Assembly (NCBI GenBank): GCA_002712305.1
Contig: PATE01000084.1
Span: 1 to 56,795 of the forward strand
Direction of reading: 5' to 3'
DNA: 56,795 bases
Source of the DNA: Gemmatimonadota bacterium
GTDB taxonomy: Bacteria; Latescibacterota; UBA2968; UBA8231
Shown: positions 34,127 through 42,554 of the stretch, in pieces
Position numbering within the stretch: position 1 is the stretch's first letter
Layout: each line of letters starts with the position of its first letter
Notes under the pieces: model-generated
What the model was told of the DNA's origin: nothing
The model's input: only the letters and a program-made list of their open reading frames with translations
Databases searched by the model: none
Translations under genes and position numbers: made by a program

Positions 34127-34870
34127 TTAGCGACGATCGCGCAGTTTGGCCAGAAGTCGAAGAATCTCGATGTAGAGCCACACGAGGGTGACCACGAGTC
34201 CGAACGCGGCGTACCACTCCATGTACTTCGGTGCCTGTGCTTCGACTGCATTCTCGATGAAATCGAAATCCAGGACGAGATTGAGAGCGGCGATGATGAC
34301 GACGAAGAGACTGAAGCCGATGCCGAGAAGACCACTTTCATGGATGAAGGGCATCTGAATGCCGAAGAATCCGAGCAGCATCGTCGCCATGTAGACGAAG
34401 AAGATGCCCCCCGTCGCGGCGGCGACGCCGAGTTTGAAGTTCTCCGTGGCCCGGATGAGACGCGACGTGTAGGCGAACAGCAGGGCGAACATGGTGCCGA
34501 ACGTGAGTGCCGTCGCCTGAATCACGATTCCCGGGTACCGTGCTTCGAACGTCGACGAGAGGCCGCCGAGGAAAAGCCCCTGGCAGAGGGCGTAGAGTGG
34601 TGCCGTGAAAGCGGCCCACGTCTTCTTGAAGGCGGTAATCAGGCCGATCACCAGGCCGCCGATGGCGCCGCCGATCATCCAGGGGAACACGAGGGCCTGG
34701 TCTTCGAAATCGAAGTACATACTCCACGTCCACGACGCGGCCACCAGAACACCGAGCAAAAGGAAGAGGGTCTTGTTGACGGTACCCTGGACGGACATCG
34801 AATCGACGCCAGCCGGCGCCAGGTCACGAAAGGTCTTTTCGCCGAGCACGGGATTGGAAGAGCGCATCAT
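34127..34870 (-). CDS. Bax inhibitor-1/YccA family membrane protein
   Basis: A seven-helix membrane protein of 247 residues. Family landmarks are visible: TVNKTLFLLLGVLVAASWTW, GLVIGLITAFKKTW, the loop ALCQGLFLGGLSSTFEARYP, and EAQAPKYMEWYAAFGLVVTL with Asp-rich ALNLVLDFDFIE. The short cytoplasmic C-terminus ends RLLAKLRDRR. The ATG at 34870 has AAGGAG seven bases upstream. Related to BI-1 and YetJ calcium leak channels, whose paired Asp in the C-terminal half form a pH-sensitive latch. Role in the cell is unknown. Confidence 0.92.
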   Translation of the reverse strand: MMRSSNPVLGEKTFRDLAPAGVDSMSVQGTVNKTLFLLLGVLVAASWTWSMYFDFEDQALVFPWMIGGAIGGLVIGLITAFKKTWAAFTAPLYALCQGLFLGGLSSTFEARYPGIVIQATALTFGTMFALLFAYTSRLIRATENFKLGVAAATGGIFFVYMATMLLGFFGIQMPFIHESGLLGIGFSLFVVIIAALNLVLDFDFIENAVEAQAPKYMEWYAAFGLVVTLVWLYIEILRLLAKLRDRR

Positions 34871-34915
34871 CTGGGACTCCTTCGGTGGTGCTTTCGAGGT
34901 CTGTCGGAGCGAATC

Positions 34916-35740
34916 TTAGGAGGATGGGCCGGGGTCGGCCAGCTTTGAGGGGTCGTGGCGCTCTGGATATGCACGATGCACCGGCTTGTCGCCATGGCGA
35001 TCCTCGTCGCTGTCCAACGCTTCGGCATCGTAGCCAGAGCGGATGCCAACCACAGTGACCAGCTTCCCCGCGCCATCGACCGTGTAGTCCAATCTCCAGG
35101 TTCGATACGCGATGCTATAGGTGTCAGGCCCTGTCGAAGTGATCCGTTTGCGCTCGGCGTCAGTGGGGTCTGACATCAGCTGAACCCGGGCGAAATTTAC
35201 ACAGTCCAGACCACCGTGCTCCAGAATCCAAGCCGCATCTGTGGTCGCGTCCGGCGTGAAATCGATGTCGAATCGGGTCGAGATCACCTCGTCGAGCCAG
35301 CCCGAACCGGCCTCGGCAAAGGCATCCGCATACGGTACATAGGGCTTGAGATCCCACACCGGTGTGCGATCGAGCAGATCGTGGCCAGCCACAGTCAGTT
35401 GCAGACCGTCGATCGACAGCAGTCGCACGCAGCTGAGACCGATACGATTCGGCCGGTGAGGTGAACGGGTGGCGAACACACCTCGACGTGGTTCGCCCTC
35501 TCGAGGGGGCTGCACCCGGGGTTGCCAGCTCTCATTCAGGTGGAATTCGAAGATCACCCAGATGCGCTCGAAACCCTCCAGCCCATCGAGAGCACTTTCA
35601 AAGTCGCAACCATCACGCAGTTGGATGACGGCCTCGGTTTCGGGCAGCAGCACGCCCTGGCGCGGCGCTTCATACCGATAGCGCTGGGGACAGGAAACCC
35701 AGCCGATGGGCTCGAGGGTGCTCAGCGGTCCCCTAGGCAC
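34916..35740 (-). CDS. trmO: tRNA N6-threonylcarbamoyladenosine methyltransferase TrmO
   Basis: The TrmO (TsaA/YaeB) beta-barrel methylates N6 of the t6A modification at tRNA position 37 using SAM. Recognisable motifs are GWVSCPQRYRYEAPRQG, LEGFERIWVIFEFHLNE, GVFATRSPHRPNRIGLS (the conserved TRSPxRPNxIG signature) and GHDLLDRTPVWDLKPYVPYAD. The 274-residue length exceeds the usual 150-240 because of a C-terminal domain seen in the longer TrmO subfamily. It overlaps the desaturase gene by 8 bases. Confidence 0.92.
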   Translation of the reverse strand: MPRGPLSTLEPIGWVSCPQRYRYEAPRQGVLLPETEAVIQLRDGCDFESALDGLEGFERIWVIFEFHLNESWQPRVQPPREGEPRRGVFATRSPHRPNRIGLSCVRLLSIDGLQLTVAGHDLLDRTPVWDLKPYVPYADAFAEAGSGWLDEVISTRFDIDFTPDATTDAAWILEHGGLDCVNFARVQLMSDPTDAERKRITSTGPDTYSIAYRTWRLDYTVDGAGKLVTVVGIRSGYDAEALDSDEDRHGDKPVHRAYPERHDPSKLADPGPSS

Positions 35741-36764
35741 CTGCTGCCGCGGGCGAGGCGGCGGGCAATTCTGGAATGAACTCGTAGTCCGATTCGGTTT
35801 CCTGCCGCTTCATGATCGCGATGATCTCGCGCCACGTCGCCCAGAGACCCCTTGGTGACTCGGGCAATTCATGACGAATCATCCGATGCAGTCGGCCGAG
35901 ATTGTAACACGGCACGGCGGCATACATATGGTGCTCAATGTGATAGTTCATGTGCCAGTAAAGAAACTGCGTCAGCGGGCTGAGCAGGACAGTTCGTGTA
36001 CAGAGACGGAAATCGGGCACATCATCCTGTAGCCCCGTGTGCTGCGTGTGGTTGCACAGGAATCGCAGCCAGCCGCCGTAGAACGAGCCGAAGGTCGTGA
36101 GCACCGGTATGAGCCACAGCCCCAGATAGAGGCTGCCCGCCACGATCAGCGAATGCCCCACGAGGAGCAGCCTCGCCCAGTTCGCCAATACGCGCCGCCT
36201 TTCAGGTTCATTAGCCGGAAACAGGTGCGACTCCCACTCCCCCTCAACTCGACCCAGCGCATGAAGGACCGTCTTACGCAACGTGGCGTAGAAAACACGT
36301 GGGTCGAGCACGGTGACGCGAAGAAAATCTGCCAGGGTTAGCCGGCGTGGCAGCGTGACTTCGAGATCATCGGGGGCGTGCAGCGTGTATTTGTGATGCT
36401 CTGCGTGACTGGCCCAGAACATGTGATGATTGCGCCACACAAAGAAACAGAATACGCGGGTGAAGAAGCGGTTGAGCCACCGGGTTCGGAAGACGGTGCC
36501 GTGAGTCAGTTCGTGGGTGGCGTTGAAGAGGAAGACGTAAACCGTGCCGTGCAGAAACAATACGGGCAGCAGTAGCGCGGCCTGATCCCGGACAAACCAC
36601 GCCGCCGTCGCCGTCAGAGCGATCAGACTCAGGTGGGCAAGGATCTGCAGCGCCGCCTTGAAATCGCTGCATTGGTTGAGGGACCTCAGTTCCTCTCGGG
36701 GAATGGAAGTGCGATACCAGTGGATGGTCCGTGATGCTGTGTCGGGTGCGGTTTGCTCTTCCAT
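35733..36764 (-). CDS. Membrane fatty-acid desaturase
   Basis: A 343-residue integral membrane di-iron desaturase. The His boxes are HELTH at 84-88, SHAEHHKYT (about 119-126) and NYHIEHHMYAAVPCYNL near 270-280. Two hydrophobic segments precede the first box (LAHLSLIALTATAAWF, ALLLPVLFLHGTVYVF). Compatible with acyl-CoA or acyl-lipid desaturases and related beta-carotene hydroxylases. The C-terminal Ala-rich tail overlaps TrmO. Target fatty acid is unknown. Confidence 0.92.
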   Translation of the reverse strand: MEEQTAPDTASRTIHWYRTSIPREELRSLNQCSDFKAALQILAHLSLIALTATAAWFVRDQAALLLPVLFLHGTVYVFLFNATHELTHGTVFRTRWLNRFFTRVFCFFVWRNHHMFWASHAEHHKYTLHAPDDLEVTLPRRLTLADFLRVTVLDPRVFYATLRKTVLHALGRVEGEWESHLFPANEPERRRVLANWARLLLVGHSLIVAGSLYLGLWLIPVLTTFGSFYGGWLRFLCNHTQHTGLQDDVPDFRLCTRTVLLSPLTQFLYWHMNYHIEHHMYAAVPCYNLGRLHRMIRHELPESPRGLWATWREIIAIMKRQETESDYEFIPELPAASPAAAGA

Positions 36765-36882
36765 ATCTCGGATCAGTCGAGGTCAGGTTCCTGTTTGATC
36801 GTTGCCCATCCACGTGGTGAGATGGCCGTATCGGTGGGCGGCAGTGCGAAACAGTAATAGAGCCCATCGCCTCCAGTATTCC

Positions 36883-37071
36883 TCAAATCGCTCTGGCTGC
36901 AGCCACGCGATGCGTGGGCGGAATTCCAGGACGTCGGATTGGCGCCGCCGCCGGTTCGATCGTGATGGCCCACTTGAGATCCAGCGCGTCCGTGCCGATC
37001 CACTCGTTGCCATTGCGGCCGAGGTAATCGTAGCGGAAGGTGTCGCTTACCAGGACGATGATGTTCATCAT
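36883..37071 (-). pseudogene. 5' remnant of a sulfatase gene joined to unrelated sequence
   Basis: The first ~30 codons, MMNIIVLVSDTFRYDYLG, then NGNEWIGTDALD, are the first strand and metal-binding Asp of a sulfatase of the SDTFRxDxLG type. The expected next part (nucleophile loop CxPSR) is absent and the frame carries on as LKWAITIEPAAAPIR to a stop. A neighbouring frame (36783-36960) contains EFRPRIAWLQPERFEEYWRR-W, an ordered but unrecognised segment that may be the tail of a different gene. It lies 7 bases upstream of the dipeptidase stop. The gene appears truncated by a deletion-type junction near 36980. Confidence 0.55.
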
Positions 37072-37077
37072 CAGGCC

Positions 37078-38133
37078 CTACGGAAGATGTTTGCGGAAGA
37101 ACTCGAACCAGTTGCCATGCATCACCCGTTTCACATCCTCATCACTGAAACCACGATCGGCGAGCAGAGGCCCCACCTTCTGCAGATCGGCGATCGTGTC
37201 CAGATCGCGTGGCGTCTGCTCGGTGCCATAGCCACCATCCAGATCTGATCCGATACCGATGTGGTGGGTATTGCCCGCCAGATCACAGATGTGAACCATG
37301 TGATCCACCAACGCGTCGAGACCCAGCACATCGGGTTTGGTTTCGCCTCTGATCCACCCCGTTTGTAGCATCCAGGCGTCGAGAGCACCGCCGATGACAC
37401 CACCACGGGCGATGATCGCCTTGATCTGATCGTCATCGAATTGGCGCGGATCCGGCACCAGCGCCCGGCAGTTGCTGTGACTGGCCAGCACAGCACCACC
37501 GAAGGCGTCGAGAGCTTCCCAGAAGGCCTTGTCCGCCAGGTGCGTGAGATCGAGGATCATCCCCGCTTTCTCCATCGCCGCCAGCAGCGATCGCCCCCGA
37601 TCGGTCAGGCCGCCCACCATGTCGTGGCCGTAGGCATAGGCGCTGAACCCGTAGTGTGACAGGCCCACTGCTCGCAGACCGTCGTCCCACCAGGACGCCA
37701 CGTGATCGGGATCGATGATCGGATCGGCACCCTCCATACTGAGGATGTATCCCAGCGGCGTGGAGGCGCTGTCTTGTTCCCACTGCTTGATATGAGCGTC
37801 GAGACCGGTGCGATCAGAGACCTGCCGCATAACCCCCTCCGCTTCGAGGGCACGATAGTAGGCCAACTGACCCTGTGCCTTGCCGTAGGCAATCTTCTGA
37901 TTGGCGGCGCCCGTGGCCGGCGACCCGGGCCAGGCGACACGACAGATCACGGTGGCGACGGACAGAGCGATCTCGCCCTTACGCATCTCGGGCAGCGTCG
38001 TCGTGCCGCAAGCACGCCCCTTCTGCTCCATCCCCTCTTCCTGCTTGCGAATCTCGAACACGTCCAGTTCGAGATCGCGGTCCCAGTTGATGGCATTCAT
38101 CGAGAGATCGAGGTGGGCATCGACGAGAATCAT
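37078..38133 (-). CDS. M19-family membrane dipeptidase
   Basis: A zinc dipeptidase of the amidohydrolase superfamily (renal dipeptidase family), 351 residues. Metal ligands are His/Asp in VDAHLDLS, Glu in ILSMEGADP, His in MILDLTHLAD and His in LASHSNCRAL. The C-terminal GIGSDLDGGYG holds the last Asp. Bacterial members hydrolyse a range of dipeptides, often with D-amino acids. The ATG has GAAGGAG six bases upstream. No signal peptide, so cytoplasmic. Upstream gene direction matches, with a 42-base gap to the HEAT-repeat lipoprotein. Confidence 0.93.
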   Translation of the reverse strand: MILVDAHLDLSMNAINWDRDLELDVFEIRKQEEGMEQKGRACGTTTLPEMRKGEIALSVATVICRVAWPGSPATGAANQKIAYGKAQGQLAYYRALEAEGVMRQVSDRTGLDAHIKQWEQDSASTPLGYILSMEGADPIIDPDHVASWWDDGLRAVGLSHYGFSAYAYGHDMVGGLTDRGRSLLAAMEKAGMILDLTHLADKAFWEALDAFGGAVLASHSNCRALVPDPRQFDDDQIKAIIARGGVIGGALDAWMLQTGWIRGETKPDVLGLDALVDHMVHICDLAGNTHHIGIGSDLDGGYGTEQTPRDLDTIADLQKVGPLLADRGFSDEDVKRVMHGNWFEFFRKHLP

Positions 38134-38174
38134 GAAGACTCCTTCAGGAGGGATAACACTGGGTGATGGCGGGG

Positions 38175-39536
38175 CTACATGAAACGCAAGAAGCCGAAAT
38201 CATCGGGCGAGTGGGCATTCCCGTAGGTTCGAACCCACTGAGCGAATTCGGCACCACGATACGTGCGGACGAAATTGAAACCCCACAACGTCCCCGACTG
38301 TGGGGCCGGCAATTGGGGATCGGCGAAACGCAGGGCGATCTCCACCGACCAGCGATCGTCACCGACGTAGCTGCTCCACTGCACGTCGGCATCCCAGTCG
38401 GTATCACGACTCTCAAGGCCACCCTCGTGCCAGGCATCCTCCTTCATGCCGTCGGAGGTCACGCCGAGATGCATATAGCTACGATGATCGAGATTGGCGT
38501 CGAGAAAAACCTCGACCAGGTCGTTCTGCCAGATGAGCATGTCTTCGCCCGAACTCGACCGAACCAGCTTCGCCGTCTCTTCATCATACCCGACGAAACC
38601 GAGATACAAACGCTCGTCGTCGTGGCCGAGATAGAGCTCCGATTCAACATCGGAAGGCAGGGCTGCCTGGTGGGACGAGACGAACTGGTAGAACGCATCC
38701 GCTCTGATCGCTGATTGCCAACTGTCTTCGTCGACGCGACCATCGATGAGGGGTCGTGTCGTCAGCCGTGGCACATCCATCAGCATCCCGTGTTCACGCA
38801 ATCGCTGCAGGCCGGCCGAGACGTCGCCCCGATCGAGACTCAGTCGCGCCAGACGATAGTTGGCCCGTTTGCTCATCGGCACACGCCGCAGCACCTCGCG
38901 ATAGGCCGAATCGGCCTCATCCTCCTGTGCCTGCAGCTGCAGCGTGCGCGCCTCGTCGAGACGCTCGCCCACCAGTTCCTCGGCACGAATCGCGGCTTCG
39001 CCCCGAACGCCCTTGTGTGGGTCATCGAGAAGTTGCGCCGCCCGTTGACGTACCGGGTCCAGTTCTTCTGACGGCACCTTTCCTGCCAGCAGCCGCAAGG
39101 CGTGGAGCGAATGGTGTCTCACATCCCCATGTTCGTCGTAGGTGCCCACGTCCAGCAGGGCTCCATACAGATCGACGAGGTGATAGTAGCCGGCGGCGAT
39201 AGCCACAGCTGAACGAACCGCGGGGTCAGGATCGGACTGCAGAAGTTGGGTCAGGGTTTCCGGAATTCGAGGGTCGGACACGCGGGCCACGAGACTGGCC
39301 ATGGCGTGAACGAGGCGGGGTCGCGAGGCGGTTCGATCGGGATCGGCGAGGGCCTCTACCATGGGACCGACGGCACGATCCTTGGCCAACAGCAGTTCGA
39401 GCATCGCCGCTTCACCGGCGGCGTCCTCGCGCGCCAGATCGTCCATGGCATCGTCCATGGATGGACCACAGGAGATCAACAGGGCCGACAGCATGATGAA
39501 GACGTGGGGCCCGGCGTACGGGTATGGGTTCTTCAA
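38175..39536 (-). CDS. Lipoprotein with HEAT/TPR-like repeats and C-terminal CBM9-like domain
   Basis: A 453-residue secreted lipoprotein; the likely start is TTG 39536, which gives a lipobox LLISC at about 19-23. Residues ~45-185 form HEAT repeats (RLVHAMASLVARVSDPRIPE, TLTQLLQSDPDPAVRSAVAI). Residues ~190-250 are TPR-like (LQAQEDEADSAYREVLRRVP). Residues ~260-453 match the CBM9-like fold of endo-xylanase accessory modules: RVDEDSWQSAIRADAFYQF, DDERLYLGFVGYDE, IWQNDLVEVFLDANLDHRSY and a final FGFLRF. It probably binds polysaccharide or protein at the cell surface. Confidence 0.8.
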   Translation of the reverse strand: MKNPYPYAGPHVFIMLSALLISCGPSMDDAMDDLAREDAAGEAAMLELLLAKDRAVGPMVEALADPDRTASRPRLVHAMASLVARVSDPRIPETLTQLLQSDPDPAVRSAVAIAAGYYHLVDLYGALLDVGTYDEHGDVRHHSLHALRLLAGKVPSEELDPVRQRAAQLLDDPHKGVRGEAAIRAEELVGERLDEARTLQLQAQEDEADSAYREVLRRVPMSKRANYRLARLSLDRGDVSAGLQRLREHGMLMDVPRLTTRPLIDGRVDEDSWQSAIRADAFYQFVSSHQAALPSDVESELYLGHDDERLYLGFVGYDEETAKLVRSSSGEDMLIWQNDLVEVFLDANLDHRSYMHLGVTSDGMKEDAWHEGGLESRDTDWDADVQWSSYVGDDRWSVEIALRFADPQLPAPQSGTLWGFNFVRTYRGAEFAQWVRTYGNAHSPDDFGFLRFM

Positions 39537-39632
39537 ACGACGGTTCTCTCAGATGCAGGCTGGTTAGAGGGCAGCAGTTCGTGGATAGAAATCGCGATGG
39601 GATTGCTCCGGCGCTCGCTGAATCTTGCTGAA

Positions 39633-40379
39633 TCAATACGTCGCGCGGCCTCCGCTGATATCGAGGCAAGCGCCGGTGGTGAAGGTAGACTCGTCGGACG
39701 CCAGAAACAGCACCGTCGCCGCGACCTCTTCGGGTCGTCCCAGTCTGCCCATGGGGATCTTCGACGTCAAGAACTCGACGCGGTCTGCCTCCATGCCGTC
39801 CAGCAGGGGCGAATTGATCAGTGCTGGCGCCAGGCAGTTGACGCGGATCCCGTAATCAAGCATCTCCTTGGCCAGCGTCTTTGTGAAACAGATGACGCCT
39901 GCCTTTGACACCGAATAGGGCGCCATGTTGGCGTTGCCCTCTTTGCCAGAGATGGACGCCATGGAGACGATAACACCTGACTTCTGCGGAATCATGTGAC
40001 GGACGGCGGCGCGCGAGCACAGATACGTGCCCTTCAGATTGATGTCGAGGACGCGATCCCAGTCGGCCACCTGCAGATCGTGCACGGGCGTGTCCGTGCC
40101 GACGATCCCGGCGTTGTTGACGAGAATATCGAGACCGCCGAACTCGTCGATCACCTGCGCAAAAGCGCGGTCGACTTCTTCTTCCTGTGAGATATCTGCC
40201 GTGATCGCCAGAGCGTGACCTCCGATCTCTGCGACGGCTCTCGATGCTCCTGTTCCATCGACATCGATGATGGCAACACGGGCACCCTCGATGGCCAATC
40301 GTTGGGCGATCGCATGGCCGATGCCGCGTGCAGCACCGGTGACGATCGCCTTGCGGCCTTTCAGGGGTTGCGGGTCCAT
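39633..40379 (-). CDS. Classical SDR (FabG-like) oxidoreductase
   Basis: A 248-residue NAD(P)H-dependent SDR. Cofactor motif TGAARGIGHAIAQRL, the NNAG motif in LDILVNNAGI, and catalytic Ser/Tyr/Lys in SMASISG and YSVSKAG. The C-terminal PLLDGMEAD and SGGRATY ends are typical of FabG/sugar SDRs. It could be 3-oxoacyl-ACP reductase, but no fatty-acid synthesis genes are adjacent; in this genome many such SDRs act on sugars. Separated from hicB by about 140 bases holding two hairpins. Confidence 0.9.
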   Translation of the reverse strand: MDPQPLKGRKAIVTGAARGIGHAIAQRLAIEGARVAIIDVDGTGASRAVAEIGGHALAITADISQEEEVDRAFAQVIDEFGGLDILVNNAGIVGTDTPVHDLQVADWDRVLDINLKGTYLCSRAAVRHMIPQKSGVIVSMASISGKEGNANMAPYSVSKAGVICFTKTLAKEMLDYGIRVNCLAPALINSPLLDGMEADRVEFLTSKIPMGRLGRPEEVAATVLFLASDESTFTTGACLDISGGRATY

Positions 40380-40417
40380 GACCGGCGGTCTCCATTGGGG
40401 GTGGAAAGCTGACCAGG

Positions 40418-40436
40418 ACGGTCAGCGGGCCGGAGT
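40418..40436. repeat. Perfect 7-bp hairpin GCTGACC-AGGAC-GGTCAGC
   Basis: Arms at 40418-40424 and 40430-40436, loop of 5. It stands 39 bases upstream of the SDR start (minus strand), fitting an operator or leader hairpin, or a barrier after hicB. Another hairpin, TCCGGG-AGA-CCCGGA (40506-40520), lies directly downstream of the corrected hicB stop and could stop its transcript, though no T-run follows. Confidence 0.4.
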
Positions 40437-40521
40437 ATGGGTCGGATCGCTCTGCGCCGCAAGCAGAATGCTACCGGCGGCTGATCTGGCTACGGGTTGC
40501 TGGCGTCCGGGAGACCCGGAA

Positions 40522-40735
40522 TCAGGCGGGAATCTCTACGTATGAGGAGTAGGACTTCAGATCTGGCGGCTGCAGGCCCTCCTCCCGGAGACCCTGCAGG
40601 TTGGAACTCAATCGCTTGCCCCATCTCGCGTTCAACCTCAGCTCGATCCGCGCCCGTTGCGATACACCCAGGTAGATCGGGTGAGTATGCTGAGAATCCC
40701 GTGTCCATTGTCTCCACGATGATGAGGTATTTCAT
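40522..40735 (-). pseudogene. hicB: HicB antitoxin gene with a frameshift
   Basis: The N-terminal partial RNase-H-like HicB fold reads MKYLIIVETMDTGFSAYSPD, then LPGCIATGADRAEVEREM. After GQAIEF the frame shifts. With one C removed from the run near 40610 the sequence continues NLQGLREEGLQPPDLKSYSS-YVEIPA, the standard HicB end, stopping at 40522. The ATG overlaps the hicA stop (ATGA). As read, the antitoxin would carry a wrong tail, which would be hazardous if the toxin is active, so a base-calling error is the easier explanation. Confidence 0.75.
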
Positions 40736-40920
40736 GGCCGGAGTCCCGCCTGCTTGAGTATGCTGTTTGCCGTCCCGGTAGCAAGGTCGTTGCTCGGCTT
40801 GCCTGCAACTGTCACTCGTCCTGGTTTTGCATCGTGAGCGGACTGTCGATGAGACCCGCGTTGGCGGATGACGTACCAACCGTCGTCCGTGAGTATTCTG
40901 ATGGCTTCGCGCACCTTCAT
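40732..40920 (-). CDS. hicA: HicA-family mRNA interferase toxin
   Basis: A 62-residue dsRBD-like toxin: MKVREAIRILTDDGWYVIRQ, then RGSHRQSAHDAKPGRVTVAG and NSILKQAGLRP. The GSHR with its catalytic His is conserved, so the protein should cut mRNA or tmRNA. The ATG at 40920 gives the standard N-terminus, though an ATG 12 bases upstream is possible. It overlaps the HicB start by 4 bases. HicB follows, in the usual hicAB order. Confidence 0.88.
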   Translation of the reverse strand: MKVREAIRILTDDGWYVIRQRGSHRQSAHDAKPGRVTVAGKPSNDLATGTANSILKQAGLRP

Positions 40921-41174
40921 AGAAGGTAGCAATGCACAAAGGGCAGACCAACGATCTCTCGACTGCTCGAATCAGATTTGCTCTTTCTGCTGACCCAGTT
41001 CCGACACAACCTTGTGTCGCTTTTGAATCGAAAATGTCGAGCACATTGCCCTGCCCGGAGCGGGCTTACCGCCGACTGTGGCCGACCCGCTCCGCGACGG
41101 TCTTGATGGAAGCCTCTGTCAGAGACGACATTCCAGCGTCGTCGACCGATCCTCCTCAATGACGGAAACAGTCC

Positions 41175-42479
41175 ATGCTCTTTGCTCGTCGTCTGATCCT
41201 GCTCGCCCTTTCCCTGGTTCTACCCGTGGCGATCTTCGCCGAGGAGCCCAAACAAGACGATCGTCTATCGTGGTTCCGTCACGCACGCCTCGGCATCTTC
41301 ATCCACTGGGGCATCTACACCGTAGAGGGCATCGACGAGTCGTGGTCCTTCTTCAATGGCTACGTCAGCTACGACGACTACATGGCACAGCTCGATGGGT
41401 TCACGGCAGATCGCTACAAGCCGAAGGACTGGGCGAAGTTGATCGAGCAATCGGGTGCTCGATATGCCGTGCTCACGACAAAGCACCACGATGGTGTGGC
41501 CCTGTGGGACACGCAGGAGAACGATCTGTCCACTGTGAAGGCCACGCCGGCGGGTCGTGATCTGGTGAAACCCTTCGTGCGTGCTCTACGCAAACGCGAT
41601 CTGCGTGTGGGGCTCTACTATTCCCATTTGGACTGGTCCCATCCCGACTATCCAATTCAGACGCGCACGGAGCGACGCTACGACGAAGACCCTGAACGCT
41701 GGCAGCGTTTTCTCGACTTTCGCGAGGGCCAACTACGCGAACTGACGACGCAGTTCGAACCAGATCTGCTGTGGTTCGATGGCGACTGGGAAGTGGGTGG
41801 CTCCGACGTATGGAAATCGGCTGCTCTGCGTGACAGCCTGCTCACGTGGCAGCCGGAGGTGATCCTCAACTCCCGCATCAACGGCCACGGCGACTACGCT
41901 ACGCCCGAGCAGGGTCTTCCCGTGACCCCACCCGAGGGTGCGTGGGAGCTGTGCATGACCATGAACGATTCGTGGGGATACCAGGACAACGACCACAACT
42001 ACAAGACGCCCTATCAGATCATCCGCATCTTCGCCGATGTGTTGGCTGGTGGTGGCAATCTGCTCCTCGACATCGGTCCACGTGCGGATGGCACGATCCC
42101 GGAAGAGCAGGTGGCCATTCTCGAGAAACTTGGCCGCTGGACCTCCGCGAATTCTGAGGCCATCTATGGCACCACCGCCGGCATTCCTGCAGGTCACTTT
42201 TATGGCCCAACAACGCTGTCGAAAGATCAAGAGACGTTGTATCTGTTCCTGCCTCATCAGCCGAGTGGTCCCATCGTGATCAAGGGGCTGAAGAATGCGA
42301 TCAATCGCATCCGCATCGTCGGCAATGGGACCAAGCTGCCGCATCAGATTCTCGGTAAGGCGTATTGGAGCCAGGTTCCGGGCATCGTCTACATCGACGT
42401 GCCGGAAGCCGAGGTGGATCCGATGATGACGGTCATCGCCCTGCAGTTGAAGGGTCCCGTCGATCTGCATCGGGACTGA
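41175..42479 (+). CDS. Secreted GH29 alpha-L-fucosidase
   Basis: A signal peptide (FARRLILLALSLVLPVAIFA, cleaved near residue 22) leads a 434-residue GH29 enzyme. Barrel landmarks are GIFIHWGIYTVEG, VLTTKHHDGVALW and LLWFDGDWEVGG with nucleophile Asp202. GGNLLLDIGPRADGTIPEEQ closes the barrel; a short beta-sandwich follows. Being exported, it complements the cytoplasmic GH29 at 8185. A 254-base gap with no convincing gene separates it from HicA on the other strand. That gap contains an 8-bp inverted repeat GGAGCGGG/CCCGCTCC (41057-41064 and 41086-41093). Confidence 0.93.
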   Translation: MLFARRLILLALSLVLPVAIFAEEPKQDDRLSWFRHARLGIFIHWGIYTVEGIDESWSFFNGYVSYDDYMAQLDGFTADRYKPKDWAKLIEQSGARYAVLTTKHHDGVALWDTQENDLSTVKATPAGRDLVKPFVRALRKRDLRVGLYYSHLDWSHPDYPIQTRTERRYDEDPERWQRFLDFREGQLRELTTQFEPDLLWFDGDWEVGGSDVWKSAALRDSLLTWQPEVILNSRINGHGDYATPEQGLPVTPPEGAWELCMTMNDSWGYQDNDHNYKTPYQIIRIFADVLAGGGNLLLDIGPRADGTIPEEQVAILEKLGRWTSANSEAIYGTTAGIPAGHFYGPTTLSKDQETLYLFLPHQPSGPIVIKGLKNAINRIRIVGNGTKLPHQILGKAYWSQVPGIVYIDVPEAEVDPMMTVIALQLKGPVDLHRD

Positions 42480-42554
42480 GCCTCGGTTCCGAGGTGTTGC
42501 CTGTCCGACGCGCATCGCTTTCTCCGTCCACGCAGCTCAGATCTGGATCATCCA

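Noticed and set aside
40917-41159. 80-residue minus frame before HicA
   Set aside because: No ribosome site or recognisable family; treated as non-coding.
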